From Streptomyces sp. HUAS YS2 (lineage in GTDB: Bacteria > Actinomycetota > Actinomycetes > Streptomycetales > Streptomycetaceae), in the NCBI RefSeq assembly GCF_033343995.1, contig NZ_CP137573.1, positions 2,637,001 through 2,701,000 on the forward strand: a stretch of 64,000 nucleotides of DNA, written 5' to 3'. The position numbers and the translations under genes were made by a program. Positions within the stretch are counted from its first letter, which is position 1. Each line of letters begins with the position of its first letter. Below are positions 1 through 7,941 of this stretch, piece by piece. A model generated the notes under the pieces. The model was given only the letters and a program-made list of their open reading frames with translations, was not told the origin of the DNA and ran no database searches.

Positions 1-119
1 CGGGTCAGGGCCGCGTCGGTGACGTCACGCAGCACGACGTCCCAGCCCGCCTGGGCGGAGACCTGCGCGATTCCGGACCCCATGAGTCCGGCCCCGATGA
101 CGGCGAGCTTCCTGGCCAC
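1..119 (-). CDS. 3-hydroxyacyl-CoA (3-hydroxybutyryl-CoA) dehydrogenase, N-terminal part only
   Basis: The gene runs off the left edge, so only about 39 N-terminal residues are visible. Reading from the GTG at 119, the protein opens with a strand and then GAGLMGSG, the dinucleotide-binding loop of the NAD-dependent 3-hydroxyacyl-CoA dehydrogenase family, followed by IAQVSAQAGWDVVLRD, which ends in the acidic residue that normally holds the adenosine ribose. The start is supported by an AAGGGGAA Shine-Dalgarno sequence just upstream. The expected reaction is oxidation or reduction of 3-hydroxyacyl-CoA in fatty-acid or butyrate metabolism. The catalytic part lies outside the window, so a related NAD-binding oxidoreductase remains possible. 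Confidence 0.7.
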   Translation of the reverse strand, partial: MARKLAVIGAGLMGSGIAQVSAQAGWDVVLRDVTDAALT

Positions 120-258
120 GTGTTTCCCCTTAACGACTGTTCACCGATGACTCCTCGGCGGACATTAGCGGTCGCGGAGCGCCATGTGACCCGGAAGTAA
201 TGCGCGTCACGCCCGGTTTGACGGACGTCACACCGACGACACCCCGTACGGGCGGCGG

Positions 259-894
259 TCAGTCGCGCACGGCGTAGCCGAGGACCTTCTCGCCGAGCAG
301 TTCCTCGATCTCGTCGAGGAGCGCGAGCGCCTCGCGGGAGACGGTGGTGGCCTTGCGCCCGGCGGTCATCTCGCGGGTGATGTAGCCGACGACGGCGTTC
401 TCGATCCAGGCGAGCTGCCCGCCCACGAGCAGCGGCAGCGGGTCGTCGTCGGACGCCCCGGTCTCCTCGCGCAGGACGGCGACGACGGCGTCGTGGACCT
501 GGTGCTGGACGTGGAAGAGCCGGGCCTTGAGGGTGGGCGCGTCGTCGATGACCCGCATGAAGGCGTCGAAGCCGTCCATGAGTCCGTACGCGGGCGAGAC
601 GGCACCGATGTCCTGGCGCAGTTCGCGCAGCACCGCGTCGGCCGCGGACTCGCCCTTGTCGCGGCCGCGGATCATCCGGGCGAGGCGCTGGGTCACGCCG
701 TCCATCCGGTCGAGGAAGAGGTCCTCCTTGGCCGGGAAGTAGTTGTAGACGGTGTTGACGGAGACGTCCGCCGCCTCGGCGATCTCCGCGATGGTCACCG
801 CCGCGAAGCCGCGCTCCAGGAAGAGCCCGGTGGCGATGTCGGAGATCCGCTGCTTCGTCTCGCGCTTCTTGCGCTCCCTGAGTCCCTCGGCCAT
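259..894 (-). CDS. TetR-family transcriptional regulator, probable repressor of the divergent ABC exporter
   Basis: The protein has 211 residues, the usual TetR size. Residues about 10-57 form the helix-turn-helix: an Arg/Lys-rich start, then IATGLFLERGFAAVTIAEIA and VSVNTVYNYFPAKEDLF, which is the standard TetR signature. The rest is the variable ligand and dimer domain, so no ligand can be predicted. It is transcribed away from an ABC transporter operon starting at 966, with only 71 bp between the start codons. That gap contains a perfect 11-bp inverted repeat (913-943), the best candidate operator. By analogy with drug-exporter operons, it probably represses itself and the transporter until a substrate binds. 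Confidence 0.9.
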   Translation of the reverse strand: MAEGLRERKKRETKQRISDIATGLFLERGFAAVTIAEIAEAADVSVNTVYNYFPAKEDLFLDRMDGVTQRLARMIRGRDKGESAADAVLRELRQDIGAVSPAYGLMDGFDAFMRVIDDAPTLKARLFHVQHQVHDAVVAVLREETGASDDDPLPLLVGGQLAWIENAVVGYITREMTAGRKATTVSREALALLDEIEELLGEKVLGYAVRD

Positions 895-912
895 GCCCTC
901 ATCCTAGAGCCC

Positions 913-943
913 CTGAAATTTTGGTGACGTTGCAAAATTTCAG
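913..943. promoter_or_regulatory. Palindromic operator between TetR gene and ABC transporter
   Basis: CTGAAATTTTG at 913-923 and its exact reverse complement CAAAATTTCAG at 933-943 are separated by 9 bp. The AT-rich arms stand out sharply from the surrounding 70% GC DNA. The site lies between the divergent starts at 894 and 966. This is the position and size expected for a TetR dimer-pair operator acting on both promoters. Confidence 0.75.
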
Positions 944-965
944 TGACTCTGTTTTTGTGGTCGTC

Positions 966-1739
966 ATGGCAATCATCAGCACGGCCGGGCTCGCCCGGAC
1001 CTTCCGCACGAAGAACGGCGAGGTGGAGGCCGTTCGCGGCATCGACCTGACCGTCCAGCCGGGCGAGATCCTCGGCTTCCTCGGCCCCAACGGAGCGGGC
1101 AAGACCACCACGCTGCGCATGCTGACCACGCTGCTGCCGCCCACCGGCGGCGCCGCGACCGTCGCCGGGCACGACCTGGTCCGCGACCCGGCGGGAGTGC
1201 GCCGGCGGATCGGCTACGTCGCCCAGTCCGGCGGGGTCGACCCGCAGGAGACGGTGCGCTCCGAACTCGTCCTGCAGGGCCGGCTCTACCGGCTGACCGC
1301 GGCCGGGGCTGCGGCGCGCGCCGAGGAGCTCGCCCGCGAGCTCGACCTCACGGACCTCCTCGACCGCGGCACCGCCGCGCTCTCCGGCGGCCAGCGGCGC
1401 CGGCTCGACCTCGCGCTGGGACTCGTCCACCGGCCGGAGATCCTCTTCCTCGACGAGCCGACGACCGGACTCGATCCCGGCAGCCGGGCCGACCTGTGGG
1501 CGCTGGTGCGGCAGCTGCGCGACGAGCACGGCACCACCGTCTTCCTCACCACCCACTACCTCGACGAGGCCGACGCGCTCTCCGACCGGCTGGCGGTCGT
1601 GGACCGGGGCGTCGTCGTCGCGGAGGGCACCCCGGCCGGCCTCAAGGCCGCGCACGGGGCGGACACCCTCCAGGACGCCTTCCTCACCATCACCGGGCGC
1701 GGCCCGGCCCCCGTCGACACGACCCCCGTAGCCGTTTAG
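966..1739 (+). CDS. DrrA-like ABC transporter ATP-binding protein (daunorubicin-resistance type)
   Basis: This 257-residue nucleotide-binding subunit pairs with the permease that follows 8 bp later. It shows Walker A GPNGAGKTT, a Q-loop region (YVAQSGGVD), the ABC signature LSGGQRRRLD, Walker B ILFLDEPTTGLD and the switch His in TTHYLDEAD. The wording matches the DrrA/CcmA drug-export subfamily. I start it at the ATG at 966. In-frame TTG and GTG codons at 921-926 lie inside the palindromic operator and are unlikely starts. No Shine-Dalgarno sequence precedes 966, which suggests a short or leaderless transcript. The likely role is efflux of a toxic or signalling compound under control of the adjacent TetR repressor. 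Confidence 0.92.
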   Translation: MAIISTAGLARTFRTKNGEVEAVRGIDLTVQPGEILGFLGPNGAGKTTTLRMLTTLLPPTGGAATVAGHDLVRDPAGVRRRIGYVAQSGGVDPQETVRSELVLQGRLYRLTAAGAAARAEELARELDLTDLLDRGTAALSGGQRRRLDLALGLVHRPEILFLDEPTTGLDPGSRADLWALVRQLRDEHGTTVFLTTHYLDEADALSDRLAVVDRGVVVAEGTPAGLKAAHGADTLQDAFLTITGRGPAPVDTTPVAV

Positions 1740-1747
1740 GACTCACC

Positions 1748-2491
1748 GTGCTTCTCCACGACACCGCGATCGTCTTCGGGCGCTATGCCCGCCAGACCCT
1801 GCGCTCCCCGTTCCAGATCTTCTTCGGCACGCTGATGCCGCTGCTGTACCTGTTCCTCTTCGGACCGCTGCTCACCGGGCTGCCGCTCGGCCGCAGCGGC
1901 GACTCCTGGCAGATCCTCGTGCCCGGGCTGCTGCTCCAACTCGGCCTCTTCGGGGCCTCGTTCGCCGGCTTCTCGATCATCATGGAGAAGAACTGGGGCG
2001 TCCTGGAGCGGATGCGGGTCACCCCGGTCAGCCGGCTCGGCCTGCTGCTCGGCCGGCTCCTGCGCGACGCCTCGCTCTTCGTCTTCCAGGCCGTCCTGCT
2101 GGTCCTCGCGGCCCTCGCGATGGGCCTGCGGGCGCCGCTCGGCGGCATCCTGATCGGCTTCGCGTTCGTCGCGCTGCTCACCTTCTCGCTGGCCTCGCTC
2201 TCCTACGCGCTGGCGCTGAAGCTGCGCACCCCGCAGGAGTTCGGGCCGGCGATCAACACGCTGGCGATGCCCGCGATGCTGCTGTCCGGGCTGATGCTGC
2301 CGATGGCGCTCGCGCCGGGCTGGCTGGACGTGCTCTCGCACCTGATGCCGTTCCGCTACCTGGTGGACGCGGTCCGGGACGCGTACGTCGGGCAGTACAC
2401 GTCGAGCGGCATGCTGTACGGGGTGCTGGTCGCCGTCGGCCTGACGGCTCTGTCGGTGACCATCGGCACACGGACGTTCCAGAAGGCCTGA
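1748..2491 (+). CDS. ABC-2 type transporter permease (DrrB-like)
   Basis: This is a 247-residue polytopic membrane protein with about six hydrophobic segments, including LMPLLYLFLFGPLL and LLLGLMLP-type helices, and an amphipathic VTPVSRLGLLLGRLLRD coupling region typical of ABC-2 permeases. The GTG start at 1748 follows the ATPase stop by 8 bp. The reading frame stays open further upstream inside the ATPase gene, but that part looks like an antisense-style shadow rich in Arg and His. It probably forms a dimeric exporter with two copies of the ATPase at 966-1739. The substrate is not apparent. Confidence 0.9.
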   Translation: MLLHDTAIVFGRYARQTLRSPFQIFFGTLMPLLYLFLFGPLLTGLPLGRSGDSWQILVPGLLLQLGLFGASFAGFSIIMEKNWGVLERMRVTPVSRLGLLLGRLLRDASLFVFQAVLLVLAALAMGLRAPLGGILIGFAFVALLTFSLASLSYALALKLRTPQEFGPAINTLAMPAMLLSGLMLPMALAPGWLDVLSHLMPFRYLVDAVRDAYVGQYTSSGMLYGVLVAVGLTALSVTIGTRTFQKA

Positions 2492-2510
2492 CCGTAACTA
2501 CGCTGGTCGC

Positions 2511-3083
2511 ATGGTCAATCTGACGCGCATCTACACCCGCACCGGCGACCAGGGCACCACCGCCCTGGGGGACATGAGCCGGACCGCCAAGACCGATCTG
2601 CGGATCTCGGCCTACGCCGACGCCAACGAGGCCAACGCCGTCATCGGTACGGCCATCGCCCTCGGGCAGCTCGACGAGGAGGTCGTGAAGGTCCTCGTCC
2701 GCGTGCAGAACGACCTGTTCGACGTGGGCGCGGACCTCTGCACCCCGGTGGTGGAAGACCCGAAGTACCCGCCGCTGCGGGTCGAGCAGTCGTACATCGA
2801 CAAGCTGGAGGCGGACTGCGACGCCTTCCTGGAGCAGCTGGACAAGCTCCGCTCCTTCATCCTCCCCGGCGGCACCCCCGGCGCGGCCCTGCTGCACCAG
2901 GCCTGCACGGTGGTCCGCCGGGCGGAGCGCTCCACGTGGGCGGCGATCGAGGCGCACGGCGAGACCATGAACACCCTGACCGCCACCTACCTGAACCGCC
3001 TCTCAGACCTTCTCTTCATCCTGGCCAGGACGGCGAACAAGGAGGTCGGGGACGTCCTGTGGGTCCCGGGCGGGGAGCGCTAG
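2511..3083 (+). CDS. Cob(I)alamin adenosyltransferase, PduO type
   Basis: The 190-residue protein has the PduO/MMAB hallmarks. An N-terminal IYTRTGDQGTTALG binds ATP, followed by KTDLRISAYADANEANAVIG. Near the C-terminus are LHQACTVVRRAERS and LTATYLNRLSDLLFILAR, carrying the conserved Arg and Asn residues of the trimer active site. It transfers the adenosyl group of ATP to cob(I)alamin to make coenzyme B12 in the cytosol. The last 48 bases of the gene, from 3034, are repeated exactly 81 bp downstream. A convergent membrane-protein gene overlaps the final 81 bases. Confidence 0.93.
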   Translation: MVNLTRIYTRTGDQGTTALGDMSRTAKTDLRISAYADANEANAVIGTAIALGQLDEEVVKVLVRVQNDLFDVGADLCTPVVEDPKYPPLRVEQSYIDKLEADCDAFLEQLDKLRSFILPGGTPGAALLHQACTVVRRAERSTWAAIEAHGETMNTLTATYLNRLSDLLFILARTANKEVGDVLWVPGGER

Positions 3084-3710
3084 ACCGGAGGCCGGACAGG
3101 CCCCTGCCGGGGGTCGAACAAGGAGGTCGGGGACGTCCTGTGGGTCCCGGGCGGGGAGCGCTGACGGCTGCTCGGGCGTCGGGGCCTTCTTGGGCCAGAG
3201 CGCGTAGCTGAGGGCGATCAGGCCGTGGATGCCGACGGCCCGCCAGGCCCCGTACATCCACATCTTCAGCGAGGACGTGTCGCCGTCGTCCCCGACGTAC
3301 CACATCGCGCACAGCAGGAGCGCGGTCGCGACGGCGCCGCCGATCAGGGTGCCCAGCCAGATCCGGCCCTCGTGGCGGGCGCGGGCCATGCCGTACTTCG
3401 GGGGCTTCGGCGGCGGCGGGCCGCCCGCGAGGCGATGGGCGGCGTGGCCGTCGAGCCACTTCACGGTGCGGTGGCCGTGGCCGACGGTGTAGCCGATGTA
3501 CAGCGCGGCGAGCCCGTGCTTCCAGTCCGGGGCCGCGCCGTTCTTCAGGTCGATGGCCGTCACCACGAGCAGCACGACCTCCAGGAGCGGCTCGCACAGC
3601 AGCAGGGCCATGCCGAGGCGCGGCATCTTCAACAGGTAGCGGCTCGCCAGCCCGGCGGCCAGCAGCACCCAGAACCCCACCTCACAGATCACGATCAGCC
3701 AGAAGATCAC
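3003..3710 (-). CDS. Membrane protein of unknown function, four to five TM segments
   Basis: This is a 235-residue protein of a family I do not recognise by function. The N-terminus (IFWLIVICEVGFWVLLAAG) is a membrane helix. Further helices are ALLLCEPLLEVVLLVVTAID, a shorter YIGYTVGHG region, LIGGAVATALLLCAMWYV and GIHGLIALSYALW. A cytosolic loop is proline-rich (GGPPPPKPPKYG). The C-terminal tail contains the sequence ALPARDPQDVPDLLVR twice because of the 48-bp DNA duplication beneath it. The gene overlaps the end of the convergent adenosyltransferase by 81 bases. Its own 5' end has also been duplicated upstream (3687-3984), so both ends have been reshaped. The true C-terminus is therefore uncertain. 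Confidence 0.7.
   Translation of the reverse strand: MIFWLIVICEVGFWVLLAAGLASRYLLKMPRLGMALLLCEPLLEVVLLVVTAIDLKNGAAPDWKHGLAALYIGYTVGHGHRTVKWLDGHAAHRLAGGPPPPKPPKYGMARARHEGRIWLGTLIGGAVATALLLCAMWYVGDDGDTSSLKMWMYGAWRAVGIHGLIALSYALWPKKAPTPEQPSALPARDPQDVPDLLVRPPAGACPASGLALPARDPQDVPDLLVRRPGQDEEKV
3034..3162. repeat. 48-bp perfect direct repeat at the 3' end of the adenosyltransferase gene
   Basis: Bases 3034-3081 (the final codons of the adenosyltransferase) recur without mismatch at 3115-3162, with a 33-bp spacer. The first copy is followed by a TAG stop and the second by a TGA. On the minus strand the repeat encodes a duplicated ARDPQDVPDLLVR segment in the C-terminus of the membrane protein at 3003-3710. 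Confidence 0.95.
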
Positions 3711-3984
3711 GGCCGAACACCCCTCTCACTGCCCCAAGGCCCGCGCGCCCCGCGGAGGGCGCCGACCCGGACGTCGGCCACGCCCCGGCCGGCGGTCCGG
3801 GGGTTGTCTCCCGGGAAGGCACGGTCCACTTCGCAGATCACGATCAGCCGGAAGATCACGGCGGTACACCCCTTTCGGTTCCCCCGTGCCCGCGCGCCCC
3901 GTGGAGGGCGCCGACCCCGACGCGGGTCAGGCCCCGGCCGGGGGTCCGGGGGTTGTCCCCCGGGAAGGCACAGTTCTCAGCCTC
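3687..3984. repeat. Imperfect ~149-bp tandem duplication covering the 5' end of the membrane-protein gene
   Basis: Copy A (3687-3835) and copy B (3836-3984) align end to end with a constant 149-bp offset and roughly 85% identity by eye. Both contain GATCACGATCAG, a GCCCGCGCGCCCCG block and CCGGGAAGGCAC at matching positions. Copy A includes the first eight codons of the membrane protein (read on the minus strand). Copy B carries a decayed start region, with VIFRLIVICEV instead of MIFWLIVICEV, that no longer leads into a gene. The duplication occupies most of the 404 bp between 3711 and 4114. Confidence 0.85.
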
Positions 3985-4114
3985 CCGTGCCATCGGGCCC
4001 GTCTCGTCGTCGGCGGTGACGAACCTCGGCTACATCCTTCGACGGAGGCGCGCACCGGCGGGGATCGGTCCTGACGGGGACGCCGGCGCGGGGCGCAGCG
4101 TGTTGGATGGGGCT

Positions 4115-5311
4115 GTGACAATCCCCCGACCGCACCGCGTCGACCTGCTCATCGCCGCCGGCGGCCTGGCCTGCGGGTTGGTGCTGTGGGGTTTCGGCAT
4201 CGTCAACCGGACCGACGCGCTGATCGAGACGCGCTGGGCGCCCCTGGTCCCCCTCTTGGTGATCACCGCGGCGGAGACGGTGCGTCGCGTCCTGCCGCAG
4301 ACCGCCCTGGTCGCCGGCACCCTCGCCATCGTGGCGAACGAGTTCACCCACGGCACCCTCGCGACCGTCCTGATGTTCACGGACGTCGTCTACGCCGCCG
4401 TGGTGTACGGGTCCCCCGCGTCCGCCCGCCGCATCCCGTACTCGACCGGCCTGATCAGCGTCGGCGTCACGATCGGCCTTCTCGTCTGGTGGCAGAACGC
4501 CGTCGCCCTGCTGATCGGCGTGGTCACGGGCATGGTCGCGTTCCTGCCCGCCATGACCGGCGCAGTCGTGCGCAACCACCGGGAGGCCGCCGAGGCCGCC
4601 CGGCTGCGCGCCGAGCAGACCGCGCTGCTCGCGGAGATGGACCGCAGCCAGGCCGTGGTGGCCGAGCGGGCCCGGATGGCCCGGGAGCTGCACGACATGG
4701 TCGCCAACCACCTGTCCGCGATCGCCATCCACTCCACCGCCGCGCTCTCCCTGGACGACGCGGCCACCACGAACCAGGCGCTGACCGTGATCCGGGAGAA
4801 CAGCGTGGCGGGTCTTGCGGAGATGCGCCGGCTGATCGGGCTGCTGCGGGACAGCAGCGGCGACGCCGAGCCCGCCGCGGCGCCCACCCTGGCCGGCCTC
4901 GACGCGCTGGTCGAGCAGGCCAGGACGAACGGGGCCTCCAGCGGGCTGACGTTCACGATCGACGACACCCGGGGCGAGGACGACGAGCCGCTGCCGGCCC
5001 CGGTCGAGCTCGCCGCGTACCGGATCGTGCAGGAGTCGCTGACGAACGCGCTCAAGCACGCCCCGGCCGGCCCGGTCACGGTCTTCCTGGCGCGTGACGC
5101 GCGCACGCTGACCGTCCGGGTCGCCAGCCCGTTCGGGGACCGGCCGGGCCCGCGCGCGCCCGGCTCGGGGGCCGGACTGGTCGGCATGCGGGAGCGGGTC
5201 GCGCTGCTCGGCGGGGAGTTCGAGGCCGGGCCGGTCACCGCGGCGGACGGCACGAAGATCTGGCAGGTGCGGGCCGGGCTGCCCGCCGAGGAGAGGATGT
5301 CGGACGGATGA
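4115..5311 (+). CDS. Two-component sensor histidine kinase, HisKA_3 (NarL-partner) class
   Basis: The protein has 398 residues from the GTG at 4115, which is preceded by a GGATGGGG Shine-Dalgarno sequence. Residues about 10-150 form four to five membrane helices with almost no extracellular domain. A linker leads to the dimerisation box RARMARELHDMVANHLSAIA, with the phosphorylated His at about 193. The HATPase domain has YRIVQESLTNALKHA (N box) and GAGLVGMRERVALLGG (G box). It overlaps the response regulator by four bases (ATGA), so the pair is translationally coupled. Membrane-embedded sensors of this layout often detect cell-envelope or lipid-soluble signals; the actual signal is unknown. 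Confidence 0.92.
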   Translation: MTIPRPHRVDLLIAAGGLACGLVLWGFGIVNRTDALIETRWAPLVPLLVITAAETVRRVLPQTALVAGTLAIVANEFTHGTLATVLMFTDVVYAAVVYGSPASARRIPYSTGLISVGVTIGLLVWWQNAVALLIGVVTGMVAFLPAMTGAVVRNHREAAEAARLRAEQTALLAEMDRSQAVVAERARMARELHDMVANHLSAIAIHSTAALSLDDAATTNQALTVIRENSVAGLAEMRRLIGLLRDSSGDAEPAAAPTLAGLDALVEQARTNGASSGLTFTIDDTRGEDDEPLPAPVELAAYRIVQESLTNALKHAPAGPVTVFLARDARTLTVRVASPFGDRPGPRAPGSGAGLVGMRERVALLGGEFEAGPVTAADGTKIWQVRAGLPAEERMSDG

Positions 5312-5958
5312 CGATCCGGGTGCTGGTCGCGGAGGACCAGAGCGCGGTACGGGCGGGCCTGGTACTGATCCTGGGGAGCACGCCGGACATCGAGGTGGTC
5401 GGCGAGGCAGCGGACGGCGAGCGGGCCGTCGCGCTGGCCCGTGAACTGCGACCGGACCTGGTCCTGATGGACGTCCAGATGCCGCGGATGGACGGGGTGA
5501 CGGCGACCCGGCACGTGGTCTCCGAGGGGCTCGCCGACGTCCTGGTCCTGACCACCTTCGACCTGGACGAGTACGTCTTCGGGGCGCTGCGGGCCGGCGC
5601 GGCGGGCTTCCTGCTGAAGAACACCGACGCGAAGGACCTGATCGAGGCGGTACGGACGGTGGCCCGCGGCGAGGGCCTGATCGCGCCGGCGGTGACCCGC
5701 CGGCTCATCGCGGAGTTCGCCGCACCGACCCCCGTACGGGCGGCCGGTGGGCCGGATCCTTCGGTGCTCGACGTGCTGACCCCGCGGGAGCGTGAGGTGT
5801 TGTCCTGCCTCGGCCAGGGGCTGTCGAACGCGCAGATCGCCGAGTCCCTGCGGATGGCGGAGGCGACGGTGAAGACGCACGTCAGCAAGGTGCTGGGGAA
5901 GCTGGAGCTGCGCAGCCGGGTCCAAGCGGCGGTGCTCGCACAGGAGTTGGGAGTCTGA
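5308..5958 (+). CDS. NarL/LuxR-family response regulator
   Basis: The protein has 216 residues. The receiver domain (1-about 120) has the acidic pair E9/D10, the phosphoacceptor Asp55 in LVLMDVQMP, the switch Thr in LVLTTFD and Lys in GFLLKN. The C-terminal LuxR helix-turn-helix runs LTPREREVLSCLGQGLSNAQ to TVKTHVSKVLGKLELRSR. Its start overlaps the kinase stop, giving a classical two-gene system. The target genes are not evident. The chitinase directly downstream has its own strong promoter and regulatory repeats, so it is probably not a direct target. Confidence 0.95.
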   Translation: MTIRVLVAEDQSAVRAGLVLILGSTPDIEVVGEAADGERAVALARELRPDLVLMDVQMPRMDGVTATRHVVSEGLADVLVLTTFDLDEYVFGALRAGAAGFLLKNTDAKDLIEAVRTVARGEGLIAPAVTRRLIAEFAAPTPVRAAGGPDPSVLDVLTPREREVLSCLGQGLSNAQIAESLRMAEATVKTHVSKVLGKLELRSRVQAAVLAQELGV

Positions 5959-5986
5959 CCGGATCCTGAATCTCCCACTCCGACGT

Positions 5987-6028
5987 TGGTCTGGACCTCT
6001 TGACGATTGGTCCAGACCTTCCTACGCT
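5987..6028 (+). promoter_or_regulatory. Chitinase promoter with paired DasR-type/chitinase direct repeats
   Basis: Two 12-bp direct repeats, TGGTCTGGACCT (5987-5998) and TGGTCCAGACCT (6008-6019), lie 21 bp apart and flank a -35 box TTGACG (6000-6005). A -10 box TACGCT (6023-6028) follows at 17-bp spacing. Such repeats are established in Streptomyces chitinase promoters, where they mediate chitin induction and glucose repression, and they resemble the DasR-responsive element TGGTCTAGACCA. Confidence 0.85.
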
Positions 6029-6090
6029 CGCGGCGCGCGCAGTTCTACGGACCACCCCCACCTTGTCCGTCCGCAACTTGAGGAGCACCG

Positions 6091-7941
6091 TTGAGCACTC
6101 AAGCACCGCCGCGCAGAACAGGGTTCAGACACCGTGCCGCCGCCGGTCTGACCGCCCTGATCCTGCCTCTGGCCGCCATGGTCGGCCTCGCCTCCCCCGC
6201 CGAGGCGGCCACCTCCGCCACCGCCACGTACACCAAGGTCTCCGACTGGGGCACCGGCTTCGAGGGCAAGTGGACGGTGAAGAACACCGGCACCACCACG
6301 CTCTCGTCCTGGACCGTCGAGTGGGACTACCCCTCCGGCACCGCCGTCACCTCCGCCTGGGACGCCACCGTCACCAGCTCCGGCACCCACTGGACCGCCA
6401 AGAACGTCGGCTGGAACGGCACCCTCGCCCCCGGCGCGTCCGTCTCCTTCGGCTTCAACGGCACCGGCTCCGGCGCCCCCAGCGGCTGCAAGGTCAACGG
6501 AGGCTCCTGCGACGGCGGTTCGCAGCCCGGCGACGCCCCGCCGTCGGCCCCCGGCGCCCCGGCCGCCTCCAATGTCACCGACACCTCGGTCAAGCTGACC
6601 TGGACCGCCGCCACCGACGACAAGGGCATCAAGAACTACGACGTCAAGCGGGACGGCGCCACGATCGCCACGGTCACCGGACTCACGTACACCAACACCG
6701 GACTGACCGCCGGCACCGACTACAGCTACACGGTCGTCGCCCGTGACACCGCCGACCAGACCGGCCCGGCCAGCGGCGCCACCCCCGTCCGCACCACCGG
6801 CGGCGGCGGGGGCAATCCGAACCCCGGCGGCACGGTCAAGATGGGCTACTTCACCAACTGGGGCGTCTACGGCCGCAACTACCACGTGAAGAACCTGGTC
6901 ACCTCCGGTTCCGCCGCGAAGATCACGCACATCAACTACGCCTTCGGCAACGTCTCCGGCGGCAAGTGCACCATCGGCGACTCCTACGCCGACTACGACA
7001 AGGCGTACACCGCCGACCAGTCCGTCGACGGCGTCGCCGACACCTGGGACCAGCCGCTGCGCGGCAACTTCAACCAGCTGCGCAAGCTGAAGAAGGCGTA
7101 CCCGAACATCAAGGTGATCTGGTCCTTCGGCGGCTGGACCTGGTCCGGCGGCTTCGGCCAGGCCGTGGCGAACCCGGCCGCGTTCGCGCAGTCCTGCTAC
7201 GACCTCGTGGAGGACCCGCGCTGGGCCGACGTCTTCGACGGCATCGACCTGGACTGGGAGTACCCCAACGCCTGCGGTCTGTCCTGCGACACCAGCGGCC
7301 CGGCCGCGTTCAAGAACATGATGTCGGCGATGCGCGCCAAGTTCGGCAGCAGCGCCCTGGTCACCGCGGCCGTCACCGCCGACGCCTCCTCCGGCGGCAA
7401 GATCGACGCCACCGACTACGCAGGCGCCGCGCAGTACATGAACTGGTTCAACGTCATGACGTACGACTTCTTCGGCGCCTGGGCGGCGCAGGGCCCGACG
7501 GCCCCGCACTCCCCGCTGACCTCGTACACCGGCATCCCGCAGGCGGGCTTCAACTCCGCCGAGGCGATCGCCAAGTACAAGGCGAAGGGCGTCCCGTCGA
7601 ACAAGCTGCTGCTCGGCATCGGCTTCTACGGCCGCGGCTGGACCGGCGTCACCCAGGCCGCGCCCGGCGGCACGGCGACCGGCCCGGCGGCCGGCACGTA
7701 CGAGCAGGGCATCGAGGACTACAAGGTCCTCAAGAACACCTGCCCGGCCACCGGCACCGTCGCGGGCACCGCGTACGCGAAGTGCGGCAGCAACTGGTGG
7801 AGCTACGACACCCCGGCCACCGTCACGTCCAAGATGGGCTGGGCGAAGAACCAGGGCCTGGGCGGCGCGTTCTTCTGGGAGTTCAGCGGCGACACCGCCA
7901 ACGGCGAGCTGGTCGGCGCCATCAACACGGGCCTGAACTAG
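6091..7941 (+). CDS. chiC: Secreted chitinase C, CBM2-FnIII-GH18
   Basis: This 616-residue secreted enzyme hydrolyses beta-1,4 linkages in chitin. The TTG start at 6091 is set by a GAGGAG Shine-Dalgarno sequence 5 bp upstream. Residues 1-39 are a Sec signal peptide ending in ASPAEA. Residues 40-about 140 are a family 2 carbohydrate-binding module with a terminal Cys. A fibronectin type III domain spans about 155-240 (PGAPAASNVTDTSVKLTWTA). A Gly-rich linker joins a GH18 barrel from about 250 to the end. The barrel contains the DxxDxDxE catalytic motif FDGIDLDWEYP with the acid Glu at about 390. The architecture and order match ChiC/chitinase-63 of Streptomyces. Its stop shares a CTAG with the stop of the convergent transferase gene. 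Confidence 0.96.
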   Translation: MSTQAPPRRTGFRHRAAAGLTALILPLAAMVGLASPAEAATSATATYTKVSDWGTGFEGKWTVKNTGTTTLSSWTVEWDYPSGTAVTSAWDATVTSSGTHWTAKNVGWNGTLAPGASVSFGFNGTGSGAPSGCKVNGGSCDGGSQPGDAPPSAPGAPAASNVTDTSVKLTWTAATDDKGIKNYDVKRDGATIATVTGLTYTNTGLTAGTDYSYTVVARDTADQTGPASGATPVRTTGGGGGNPNPGGTVKMGYFTNWGVYGRNYHVKNLVTSGSAAKITHINYAFGNVSGGKCTIGDSYADYDKAYTADQSVDGVADTWDQPLRGNFNQLRKLKKAYPNIKVIWSFGGWTWSGGFGQAVANPAAFAQSCYDLVEDPRWADVFDGIDLDWEYPNACGLSCDTSGPAAFKNMMSAMRAKFGSSALVTAAVTADASSGGKIDATDYAGAAQYMNWFNVMTYDFFGAWAAQGPTAPHSPLTSYTGIPQAGFNSAEAIAKYKAKGVPSNKLLLGIGFYGRGWTGVTQAAPGGTATGPAAGTYEQGIEDYKVLKNTCPATGTVAGTAYAKCGSNWWSYDTPATVTSKMGWAKNQGLGGAFFWEFSGDTANGELVGAINTGLN

